Source: Haemaphysalis longicornis (lineage: Eukaryota > Arthropoda > Arachnida > Ixodida > Ixodidae). Taken from it: a stretch of DNA of 64,000 bases. Each line of letters begins with the position of its first letter. Position 1 is the stretch's first letter. The stretch lies in contig CM023457.1 of the NCBI GenBank assembly GCA_013339765.2, positions 43,016,144 through 43,080,143 on the forward strand, given 5' to 3'. This document shows, piece after piece, positions 1 through 9,749 of this stretch. The notes under the pieces are model-generated. The model saw only the letters and a program-made list of their open reading frames with translations, made no database searches and was not told the origin of the DNA. Both the position numbers and the translations under genes were made by a program.

Positions 1-566
1 TAGGGCTTGTGAAGCACAGCGTGTTATTGCGGTATCTCACTAGAGCCAAAAAGTCTAGAACGAAGAAAAGCGTCGGCTAGATATGATTTAAATACAGCGC
101 GCCAATCGAGCGCAGCAGCAGCAGTAGGAAATTCCCCACATTTCTTAGTTTGTCCTTTATTGCACCAATTCTCCATGCTCAGAGCGGTACTTAAAACACC
201 TACGCCCTTCAAGGGAAGGTACACAGGTTGGAAACGGGCAGTGGTTGTCTTTGCACGTTAAACAAGCTTTATAGCCGGCTTGCATGACGTTACGACAAAA
301 TATAATGTAGGGTGACTTGGTTGGTTTTCATCTTGGTGCAGGACAGCGCGCAGTGACGATATACTGAGAACGACGACGGACAGTCCTGTGCACTTCTCGG
401 CCCGTCGTCATGCGCGCTTTTTACATCAGGATGAAGATATACGTTGTAGGCGTGCGTTTTGAGAGAACAGGTGGTTGGTCAAAGCTGTATTATATTGTCC
501 ATTACTACAGTATCCTTGGCAAAATAATTTCCCGAACAACCTGGTAATCATTTTCTTCATCGCTTC
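1..566. other. Intron or 5' flank of CLCA gene B, no feature recognised
   Basis: I looked here for the upstream CLCA exon, which in gene A encodes the DDGTYSNYF stretch, and did not find it on either strand. The short reading frames show no family motif. The segment is most likely intron of the + strand CLCA gene whose last two exons follow. Confidence 0.4.
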
Positions 567-1080
567 GTAAAGGAGCCATGAAGAGAAAATACAACTTCGT
601 TTAATTTGAAAGAACTAGGATTCAGTATCTCACTCAGCTCCATTACAGCCACAAAAAATGTTTTTTAACGAAAAAAAAAGCAAGAAACATTTAAAAACTT
701 TCAAATTTTGCGCCACAGTGACGTGTTATGAGCAAGAATGACGTCATACGGGCCAACAATAAAACATAATTTTCAGTGCGTTAACTGCACGTTAGCATTC
801 AAGTGATGCGGTCAAATGGAACTAGAGGCCCCATTACAGACGTCCAGTCATGTGTCGTCGCGACAGGTCAGTTAGGCGGCCGCCAATCGCATAAACAAGG
901 TTCCGTGACGTCATAGAAAAGTTGCGGGAAATTGGCTAGGGGGTCGCGACTGCTTCACACGTTTTCTTTAATATCTCCGTTATTTGTTCGAAGATTGCGA
1001 TGATATTGGTATCATTGTTATCGGGACTAAGCGTCTTTCTAATAAACCCAACTTGTATTTCGTCTTCATGGCTCCTTTAA
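567..1080. mobile_element. TTAA-flanked MITE, T2/Kolobok-like, copy 1 (inverted relative to copy 2)
   Basis: This 514-bp non-coding element ends in inverted repeats beginning AAAGGAGCCATGAAG. The right edge is TTAA and the left edge a mutated GTAA. It is a near-identical reverse complement of 2367-2875. TTAA target duplications with TTAAAGGR termini are the known signature of T2/Kolobok MITEs; assignment to that superfamily is by inference, since no transposase is present. It ends only 37 bp before the CLCA exon at 1118. Confidence 0.75.
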
Positions 1081-1117
1081 GATCCGGCCGAGGAAGCAGC
1101 CCGGCCCTTGGAAGCAG

Positions 1118-1393
1118 ACGACATCGATGGAATTCCGTTTGACCGGTTCGTGTACGTGGACCAGGCCATCGAAGTAGCCGAGCCTCACACAGCGTCGACC
1201 GTGAAGGCGCCAAAGCTGGTCCGGTACGCTGAGGGAGGCTCGTTCCGTGTGAGCGCGGTCATCGAGGAGTCCGCCATACCACCGGGACCCATCCAGGACC
1301 TGGTTGTCGAGGATGCCTTCGTCGCCGACAATGCCTCGCGCGTCGTGGTCCTGGCTTGGACCTGTCCGGGGGCACACATGAGCTCCGGCAACG
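1118..1393 (+). CDS. CLCA-family protein (gene B), penultimate exon
   Basis: This exon encodes a membrane-distal part of a CLCA protein, a regulator of calcium-activated chloride channels that acts outside the cell or at its surface. The reading frame contains YAEGGSF, then IPPGPIQDL and a W-T-C-P-G-A-H stretch near the end, the same order as in the - strand exon 46421-46698 (EEGGSF, PPGNIRDL, WTWPGAH). It starts after an AG at 1116-1117 and ends at AACG|gtgagc. It is 276 bp long, phase 1 in and phase 1 out, so it joins the 3947 exon in frame and would also be skippable in frame. The acceptor has a weak pyrimidine tract, and a MITE lies just upstream. Exon boundaries are inferred from phase and paralogue comparison. 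Upstream exons are not in the window. Confidence 0.75.
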
Positions 1394-1639
1394 GTGAGCT
1401 CTCGATGTGTATGGACTTGGTACTTTGGTACCTCTTGGCAGCTTCGTGAAAGTAGTGTCAAGGCCACTGAAGCAGAGATTCAAGTACCGCCCAGGAATGC
1501 CTCCAGCGTCCAAGCTGTTGACAAGCAGTGAACTCGTAATATTAAATGAAGTTTCGTGGCTCAAGAGCGCTTAAAAGCAAATAGGGCCAAAACCAGTAAG
1601 CTTAAGATTTCAGAAAAAATAGAACAAATAGTGAATTTT

Positions 1640-2045
1640 ACCCCCGGGGAACAGGAGGGATAAACGTGTCTCTAAAGCAGTCAGCCCTGGGGAAGAGTCC
1701 GTATTCCAGGGCCCCGTCCGGCTTCTTGGGCTCTGGGCACCAGCCAAAGCTGGTCGTTGGGGTTCGAGCTGGGCAGTGCTCTCTCCCAGTGCTCAGGGGA
1801 CGGGAAGGGCAGGGGGGGGGGGGGGGGGGTATGGAGGCTCTTGTCACAGCCCCACATGATATGGTAGAGGGTGCCCGAAGCCTCGCAGAAGCGGCATTGC
1901 GAGGAGTACAGGGTGGGGGACAGAATGTGGACTCAAGTGGGGTAGGGAAAGGTATTTGTTTGGATGCCTCGGAGGTGGAGTTCTTGTTCTTTAGTGAGGC
2001 TTTGAGAAGCATCGGGGATGTCAGCTGTGCTGCTCAAGAAGGCTA
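1640..2045 (-). pseudogene. I-clade-like LINE 3' end fragment (C-terminal zinc motif)
   Basis: Read on the - strand, this intronic piece gives a C-terminal CCHC motif, CRFCEASGTLYHIMWGC, close in spacing to the one at 18.6-18.8 kb. Such motifs end the ORF2 of RNase H-bearing LINEs. Only the distal end is left, the frame is interrupted by an 18-base G run (+ strand) near 1813-1830, and no RT domain is attached. It lies antisense in the last intron of CLCA gene B. Confidence 0.6.
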
Positions 2046-2366
2046 TGAACTCTTCAAACTACCTATGGTTATGTTTCTACGTAGTATTCATGGGGAATAC
2101 AATAACGATAGGCCGGACGCCCAACTCGTGACCTGGTGATCGAGGGAGAGTGCTGTAACTATAAGTACCGCAACTGGTAGAATTCGCACTTAAGTGAGAT
2201 GTAGGTGTGTAGTAAAGCGGAAAAAAGTAACTTTCGTTTTAATTTGTTCAAGTTCATCAAGGCCGTTCTGAATGTGCCAGTAACTGCCCGGACTTAGTAA
2301 CTCTCCCCTACCACAATTAATAAGTACAGAAGCGTCTACGATTTACACTGAAGGGTCGGTACTTGC

Positions 2367-2875
2367 TTAAAGGAGCCATGAAGACAAAATACAAGTTGGG
2401 TTTATTAGAAAGACTGCTTAGTCCCGATAACAATGATACCAATATCATCGCAATCTTCGAACAAATAACGGAGATATCAAAGAAAACGTGTGAAGCAGTC
2501 GCGACCCCCTAGCCAATTTCCCGCAACTTTTCTATGACGTCACGAAACCTAGTTTGTGCGATTGGCGGCCGCCTAACTGACCTGTCGCGACGACACATGA
2601 CTGGACGTCTGTAATGGGGCCTCTAGTTCCATTTGACCGCATCACTTGAATGCTAACGTGCAGTTAACGCACTGAAAATTATGTTTTATTGTTGGCCCGT
2701 ATGACGTCATTCTTGCTCATAACACGTCACTGTGGCGCAAAATTTGAAAGTGTTTAAATACTTGCTTTTTTTCGTTAAAAACATCTTTTGTGGCTGTAAT
2801 GAAGCTGAGTGAGATACTGAATCCTAGTTCTTTCAAATTAAACGAAGTTGTATATTCTCTTCATGGCTGCTTTAA
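2367..2875. mobile_element. TTAA-flanked MITE, T2/Kolobok-like, copy 2
   Basis: This 509-bp element has TTAA at both edges and inverted ends AAAGGAGCCATGAAG / CTTCATGGCTGCTTT. Its body matches the reverse complement of 567-1080 almost base for base, differing only at scattered positions and one short T-rich indel. It lies in the last intron of gene B, so the two copies bracket the exon 1118-1393. No coding capacity was seen. Confidence 0.8.
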
Positions 2876-3946
2876 CGTGATAAATGTAAGAGGTACAGGT
2901 CATGTCACTTAAAGACTATAGTGGATGTGTTTGCAAGGACGGGCTGTGCCAAACAAAGAAGGGTAACGCTTTCAAGAAGAAGTAACTGGTCTGTGTTTTT
3001 TACTCGGCGATGTCGTTGAAGTGTCAGGTCGTCGTAAGAACAAAGGTCAGGTGGGCTGGCTGACCCAAGCTTAAGTGAGCAGTGAGGGTATCCAGCTCTG
3101 CCTCCAACATTTAAATTGCGATGAAATCCATAAGGCAAGGCTTGCGGGGTGAGTAAGACACCTTTGGGGGCAATCGATCGCTATCGGCGGCGAAGGTCCA
3201 CCTCTCCCAGTGTGCGTGAAGGTTGGTTGTTTGGTTGAGTAACGCCCCCACTTTGAGAGTACCTCCTCGTCTATTGTGTGTTTGCAGAAAACGTGTGAAG
3301 AGTACCGAGCGATCCTTGAGCGTTGCATAAAGTAACACAAGATCGCAGTGTAGCAGCACCCGAACTTCCTTTTGGAAGCATCTGGTTGGGTTTTGGGTGC
3401 AACTGGAACTTGAAGGTGCCAACTGGCGCCGGAACTTGGATACGTGCGTGATAGAAAGCCTTCCACCGAGCCCTTTCTTAGGTTGGCAGTAGATGGAAAG
3501 GGGATGAGGGCATGCAGCCACATGTATGAGTCCATCTCAGCTGACTCTGAAGTTGAGAGCATGCGTTCAGCAGCAATGTGAACTTTTTACAACGTTAGCT
3601 GCTGCAGAGAGGCGAATTTTTCATTGTGTCCTTGCCTTTAAGTTTGGATCCACTGTAAACACACGTATGTTGGGGTGAAGGCAGCAAAAAAGGCTTATCA
3701 GTGAAGGAAAATTTATATCGCAAAGTTACTTGATATGCGAGAATTCGCGAAAACTACAATTTAATGAATTACAATTTATTATTGTTTACGATAAGGGAGA
3801 CATGAGCTGCAAGGCAATGTGAACGGCGAACAACATCAGTAGATTCGTTTTTCCGTCTGCGATGTTTTCTTTGAAAACGTTTAGAAACCTTTCTGCTTTC
3901 TTTGATGATACGTCGCTTTGTCGCTTTGTCTTTTCCACAAACGCAG
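2876..3946. other. Remainder of last intron of CLCA gene B
   Basis: No domain was recognised. A 163-codon antisense open frame (3071-3562, -) has Cys and Ser/Thr-rich stretches but no motif I can name, and may be chance or degraded repeat. The intron ends in a T/C-rich tract and the acceptor acgcag at 3941-3946. Confidence 0.4.
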
Positions 3947-4392
3947 CGTCTTGGATTGAACTGAGGGCCGCCACGAGCCTCGCTGACCTCATTGAAAACT
4001 TCAGTTCCGGAGTGGGCTTATACTCCGACGCAGCGCAACGTGGAAAAATCTCGGCAGGCCCCGTCGGTTCGAGACAACGAGTTCGAATACTTCTGCCCGA
4101 CGCGCTCATTTTTAGCGCTCAGAACGAGTCTCGCCTGGACTTCTACTTCGCGGCAAAGGCCTGGAACGCGGAGGGACTCCAGTCAGCGGCGTCCAACGTG
4201 GCCAGAGCCACGTTCGAACGACCTCCGGAGCTGGTGTCCGCGCCATCGGCGATGGCCTGGTGGGTGATTCCCGTGATTGTATTGGTGGCTGTTATCGCAG
4301 CGGCAGTGCTCGTCACGACCGGGGTGCGGCTCGCCAACCGGCGGAAGAAGTGCGGAAACGTCACGTCCAGTTCGACGACAAGGATCTGTTAA
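3947..4392 (+). CDS. CLCA-family protein (gene B), terminal exon with membrane anchor
   Basis: This last exon encodes 147 residues after the split codon. It begins with ELRAATSLADLIENF, the counterpart of the family's Y/W-x-I-R-x-S-x-S-L block, then LDFYFAAKAWNAEGLQSAASN, matching the conserved C-terminal 'AIRA-N--LQSA-SN' segment of CLCA proteins. Residues about 103-126 form one hydrophobic helix followed by the stop-transfer run RLANRRKK, so a type I membrane protein with a short cytosolic tail ending in ICstop is predicted. The acceptor at 3946 leaves two bases that complete the phase-1 codon from exon 1118-1393. The first ATG in the open frame (3862) lies in intron and is not a real start. 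The gene converges on CLCA gene A, which ends at 33120. Confidence 0.85.
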
Positions 4393-5696
4393 AAGGCTGA
4401 ACAGCAGCGGACAAGTTTACTCGGGCTCTGCGCGCAGCAATTTAGTAGGACTCGGTGTATTTCCCCCACCAGTTCATTCACTACCAGAAAAGCTCATTGG
4501 CGTGAAGTTCATGTTTTACGCCGCTCATGACGGAATGACCTGAAAAGGAACAGTGATAAAAATACTGCATGTAACTGCGTCTTCGGTTTGTGCTACCACG
4601 CAAGTTATCGGGGTGGGAGAGGGGGTGGTAGATTGCCTATTTCCTGGGGGCTTTCCGATCTAGCGCTGGTAAGTCTACTGTGCAGGTCATCCCAATTTCG
4701 CTAACCTTCCCCTACGAAGGGTCACCATTGATTAGCCCAAGCCCTTTAAGGCTAAAAAATCCAGCCTCACACTCGGGTTCGAAGAGACTGGGGCGTACGT
4801 TTTGGCCTGCGACTATCGAGGCTTAGCTTGAAGAATCTTCCTAAGGGCTTATTAATGCGTTATTAGAAACTCACTAAGACATGTAGGTGTGTCTATATGT
4901 CAAGTGCATGTGTCCTTTTAAGTCCGCCTTGTGTTATAACCAGCGCAATCCAACCGACGATGTTCAACTAACTAGTCCGCCGCCAGGCGTTACTCAAGGT
5001 TACATATAGGCTACACGATGCCTTAGTTGCTATAAATTATATCGAGGTAAGCCCGTACAAATATGAACAAAGGCCCCAAAAAGGCTTGGGAAGGAAAATG
5101 GTAACCTGAACGTACAAGTATTTCGAATATTCCAGCTAAAATAAAGTGCAGGCCTGGTTAGGTAAAAGGCGAAATGCAAGTATTGAGGCGTCAAAAACCA
5201 AACTCCTGCATTCATCGACATTATGATTTTATTTCACGTCCACAAGCAGGAACACTGAAACTGTGCGTTTAGTGTTGTACGTGTTTTATGTTTTTTGTTC
5301 GTGTTTGTTTGCGATGCTGCTGTAATCGTGATACGACCGGTGTTACGCGGTGTATATTTATGACACAAGAGAATTCTAGTTAGTCTGCGCTTCGTGCGGT
5401 TGTTCTTCCTTTGTATACTAGAACGAGCACGGAGACACTTTTAAGAGATTGATGTACGACACGGTATGGTTGACGCCTTAAATTCCAATTGGTGCCGCAG
5501 AATTTGAAGACAAAGAAGTACAGGCAATGATTGTCGGCACGGGTTATTTGCGCTGGCTGCTGTTATTGCTGTGATGAAACGATGAATAAATGACATTTTT
5601 AAAGCGAAGCTTTTTACCTCTACACCCCAAGTGTTCTCTCGTGACCGTTGGTGTCAACAGAAACCTCCGACGAATAAATTAAAGAAGTTACTAGAA
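4393..5696. other. 3' untranslated/flanking region of CLCA gene B
   Basis: No coding feature was recognised. Candidate polyadenylation hexamers AATAAA occur near 5137 and 5584; which one is used cannot be told from sequence alone. The tract 4600-4630 is G-rich. The rest looks like ordinary intergenic DNA. Confidence 0.35.
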
Positions 5697-5777
5697 ACGC
5701 CAGGAATCGAACATGGAACGAATAGAGAAACGGAGCAAGAGCCCGTTGCCTTACCAATTGAGCTACGAGCCTACGGG
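5697..5777 (-). repeat. tRNA-like sequence (Lys-type), probably pseudogene or SINE head
   Basis: On the - strand there is an A-box-like TAGCTCAATTGGTAAGGC, an anticodon-like arm with loop CTCTTGC (would read CTT), and a B-box-like GTTCGATTCC. The acceptor stem does not pair well and the T stem is imperfect, so a functional tRNA is unlikely. It resembles a tRNA-derived SINE head or old tRNA pseudogene. Confidence 0.55.
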
Positions 5778-5948
5778 GGGTCGGGGGCAGGGGGACAGAC
5801 GGTGCACTCACCGAGCACATCTGCGGGTTTACTCCCTGCGTTCTCACTGAATGCCACGTGATAGCGTCACGCGACCTCTCGGGTCGTTCTGTCCTCCTCC
5901 CACGGCACGTGTACCCGCCGTTTGGGAACCTTCCGCATGCGCTAGGAG

Positions 5949-6099
5949 TTATAAAATTAAAGGAAGCTCACACCAACGCGTGACATCTCACGTCTCCTCC
6001 GTCTCTGCTGCCGACCTCGCGGCCTCCGCCTGCGGCGGCAGAGACGGAGGAGAAGGGAGATCGTCTGACACCGGGTTTGAGCTTCCTTTAATTTTATAA
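5949..6099. mobile_element. Short hairpin MITE with TTAAAGGAAGC ends
   Basis: The two arms (5949-6013 and 6034-6099) are inverted repeats of about 65 bp around a roughly 20-bp loop. The arms start TTATAAAATTAAAGGAAGCT, and TTAA occurs at both ends (5957-5960, 6088-6091). That gives a 135-bp element with the TTAAAGGRR terminus typical of T2-type MITEs. It has no coding capacity and would fold into a long hairpin. Confidence 0.65.
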
Positions 6100-6920
6100 A
6101 GAAAAGTTTCCACTCCGGTGCTTCCCCAATACAACTCAGCCAACCACCATTCGGGGATGCAATAATATCACCTTAGCAAATATCATCTCTTTGAAGTATG
6201 AAGGGTGTGGTTAAGTGCATTTCACTTGTCTTTGGTTTTGCTCTTTATAGAGCCACGTGTGTGAATTCAAGTGACGTCGCATGGGTTATCGTTGTGGGTG
6301 CCGGTTACAGCTTAGCTTTCCAACCACCTTCACACGGTGGTTTGGCGGGCATTTTTTTATTAGCTTTCCAGCTTCATCAAAGGGTTGTTGTCACGTGACT
6401 GGTACATTTTATGGACTGAATATTCAGCTTATGTGCATGCATCTTTCAGCTGTGCTCAGTGCCAAGACGAAGTTATGTCTCGCCCATGAACCCAACACTT
6501 TGGAAACAATGGCGAACTGTCATACGAAATATGTACTTTTTGCGGTAGTTTTGCATCCGAATGAAATCTTGCCTGCAGCCCCAAATGTTCAACCTTTATC
6601 ACATGAAGCTTCGTGTTAAGTGTCACACGAAAACTGTATTAAAATTCCTGTTATCAACGATACTCCCACGCTGCCAGAGCTTTTTAGGTCTATAGTATGT
6701 TGGACTTACACAATCTTTGACGGCTCCCAGCGCGAGTATTCTTTCAGAGACGCTAAGAAGTTTTTAGCTATACATTTTAACATCGAACCAAGGACACCCA
6801 AAAACGGCCGCCAATCCATGATGATGATGTTTAGATTTTTATGGCACAAGGCCAACTGTGGCAAAGAGCGCCAAATCAGTGGTTATGTATGAGAGGGGAA
6901 GATGTAAACCCTAAAATTTC
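6100..6920. other. Intergenic, no gene recognised
   Basis: Several short + strand frames exist but none has a recognisable motif. The stretch near 6815-6875 (ATGATGATG followed by ATGGCACAAGGCCAACTGTG) resembles dispersed tick repeat sequence known to me only by appearance, so the 90-codon frame over it is probably repeat-derived. Confidence 0.3.
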
Positions 6921-6921
6921 T

Positions 6922-6924
6922 CAG

Positions 6925-6981
<57 letters not shown>

Positions 6982-6994
6982 AGAGAGAGAGAGT
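6922..6994. repeat. (GA)n microsatellite
   Basis: A nearly uninterrupted GA dinucleotide run of about 70 bp with one AAAAA interruption near 6975. The antisense Ser-Leu reading frame over it is an artefact of the repeat. Confidence 0.95.
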
Positions 6995-9300
6995 GAAATC
7001 ATTTGAAGACAACGTTGGTGGGTGGTGTATAGGGCCAGTTTTGATGATGCATGATAGGAAACTAGGTTGAAAACTTGAAATCTGACAAATACTTAAAAAG
7101 GCCGCCAATCAAGCCACATCGTCAGGCACTGTTCTAGAGCGTGAATGGCGGAGCACCAAATCATATATTCATTTTCTTTTGAAGTGAAAGCTTTCGTAGT
7201 GGGGCCGATGGCTTCCTGTCAAAAAACTAATGCATATCTCCCTATAGACCGGTCGGTCAGCCGAAAATCTCTAAGATATCGGGACACACGGCGCGTACGT
7301 GAAACCGGGCTTCTATTGTGTCAAAGTGGTTACTCGAAAATCGCGAAAAATGAACGCTTCTAGATAAGACAATACATGAATGGAACATGAAGGAGTAGAA
7401 CAGTAGTATACCTTTATCTCATAAACCAGGTATCGGCATACATTTAGATAGATCTTAGATGCGTTTACCTGGTGCGTAAAAAATTGTCGCATGTGTTCGT
7501 TCTTAGGTTGCGATTTTCGGTTTTTGAAGGTTCGATGAATGATCGCACGCACTTTCTTTGGATTGGACGAAGCTTTCGCGCTTCTCTCGACATTCTTTAG
7601 GAATGGGTGGTAAAGTTTTGTAGCCCAAGCCACAATACGCTACTTCGGGCAGCCTTCGTGGGGTGACCAGCTTTGCCCTTGAGCGCTAGAGGTCAAACCG
7701 CACCCCCTTCTGCAAGTTCCCGGCGCGGAGCAGCGGCCGCTAATGGGGAGAGATTGCCGGCAGGGGAGAGATAGGCGAGGAGGGAAGGAAACCTGTGGAG
7801 GACCCGTGCGCGGGACGTGGCGGAGGAAGGCGAGGAGGCCGCCGCCGTAGCGATTATCGTACGCCACGAAGGAAGGCCACGAGGCCACGTGTGGCGCAGA
7901 ACTGTGTGCGATAGAGGAAGACGAACATACAGCTGTGGTTCCTCGGACAGCGGTGAGAATTAAACAAAGCAGTGAGGCGAAAAAGAGGCAAAACGGTACT
8001 GATGTGTACAGCTTCGCTACCTTCAAGTCTTACGCATTTGTGTGAGCTTTCCTTCATTTTTTTTATTTTATGTTTGCTTGATGTGGGGGTTTATAATGTT
8101 GTACGTTTGCTGTCGTAAGCTACGACTTGTCTCTCACTTGGTACAAAAGAAGGATCGAACTTATACGGCTTCAATCACTCGGACACAGACTACTTTGCAG
8201 ATACGTTAAAGCTTTTCAAAGACGGGATTTTCAGGAATCGGTCGAAACTTTCCAGGAAAGAAAAGATTGCACTTTTTCTTCCCGCGTCCAGTGAAGTTTT
8301 GAGAGTAGTTTATGTTACACCTTGTAAGGATATCTTCGAACACTGGATAACTCGTCGCGCTTCTCAGTATGCCAGAATGAACATAACCATTTAGAAAGTT
8401 CTGTTTGCCTAAAGGCTGCTCATAGTTTGATATGCCAGAAGTTAGACCTTCGTCTAAACAGTGAACTTTGGTAGGTGAGCATTGTCCAGTGAAATAATTT
8501 GTACATCTTTCGACAGTCCACCAAGAATTCTGGGTTTCACCGAAAGCGCCGGGAGTCCATCATATTGGACCATTTTTACGCGTGGAATGTCTTAGCCCTC
8601 TTCCTGGGCGTATTTACACGATGACAATGGACAGGCCTCGGTTAATTTCAGAAGTAAAAATCCACTTCTGGATCTTCACCATGACCTACCCATATGGCCT
8701 ATCGGTGCTCAATAGCAGGTTGGGTATGACAGCACCATTTTCTTTGCAATAAATTAAGCTTTACGTTATTGTCTTCATTTATTATTAGCCATCGTTTCGA
8801 ATTCAGAAGGTGGACTTTTTGCATTGAGGCACCTCACCCGTGCTATCACTGTCGTACCACGCTATCTCAACGCCTCAATGACGAGGAAGGCCTAAAGGCT
8901 TCGACACGAAGCGGTGTGGACGCGGTCGAGTTTGAAGAAGAACGCCTTTCATGTCTCATGGGACGTAACAAGTGACCGTCGCCGCCAACAAAAATAGTAC
9001 CAAGATTTCAGTCTTTCATCCGTTTTCATTCTTTCTGTCTTCTTTCTTCTTCTCGTTCTCTTTTTTTTCGCCATTTTGCCAAACGGCATAAAAAGAGCGG
9101 AAAAAAAATGGAAAAGTTACACTCGTCAGAGTTCAGAAAAACACAGAAAAAGAGTTGAGAAAGGACGTCAGGTGATGCAGGCGCTTTCAAGAACTACCGA
9201 ATATTATAGAGGCCTCTCTCAGAAAGAAAATTCTATCACGCGAGGCGCCGGAAAACGAGACAGGGGCGAACAGGAGGCTCCTGGCGAGGGCGAAAGAGCG
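6995..9300. other. Intergenic, no gene recognised
   Basis: Both strands were read and no known domain was found. The block 7640-7960 is GC-rich with an antisense frame of 128 codons that has no motif. The segment 9000-9075 is pyrimidine-rich. The right end leads into a LINE RNase H fragment. Confidence 0.3.
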
Positions 9301-9329
9301 GAACGAGCGTCGGAGGATGTTGTTCAAGG

Positions 9330-9610
9330 GCTGACACCCGGACGGTCGCCACCCGCACGGCTCCCTGGATGCAGAAGTGGCGCTCGCACAAGCTATAGCG
9401 CAGGCTTACGCCACGACCATCATTACGTACTCGCGAGCGGCGTGTCGAATGTACAAGGCTGGAAGAATTTCCAAGGTAGCCGCACGAATTATAAATCAAA
9501 ACCTCCAGAGAACAGTCAAGATAATCTGGACGCCTGCCCACTCATCCTTTCGCGGCAATCAAGCGGCACACGCTCACACCAGAGCTCCTCCCAGGCCGCC
9601 TAACCTTACG
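9330..9610 (+). pseudogene. LINE RNase H domain fragment
   Basis: The + frame reads VALAQAIAQAYATTIITYSRA and then IIWTPAHSSFRGNQAAH, the end of an RNase H domain as found in I-clade LINEs, including the WTPAH block and a degenerate GNxxAH. The aspartate normally expected in I-T-D-S is Tyr here (ITYS). Upstream coding sequence lies in another frame and the domain start is missing, so it is a dead fragment. Confidence 0.65.
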
Positions 9611-9749
9611 CTTTTAATGTTTGAAAAAGTATATCAACAGCAACAACAAGTGGCAACGGTCACGGCTGTAAGGTTAAACAGAAAGTTCAGTATGAGAATA
9701 ACCGAAGGTCCAAGCTTTTGCCTTCGCATTCGTAGAAAGTTATGAGCAC

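Noticed and set aside
1666..2139. 157-codon + strand open frame with a Gly run
   Set aside because: It is antisense to a LINE C-terminal zinc motif and is held open by the G run; no domain of its own.
3862..3946. Start codon at 3862 making a free-standing single-exon gene
   Set aside because: Homology to CLCA begins only after the AG at 3946 and phases match the upstream exon, so the ATG is intronic.
5697..5777. Functional tRNA-Lys gene
   Set aside because: Acceptor stem and T stem do not pair properly; better explained as SINE or pseudogene.
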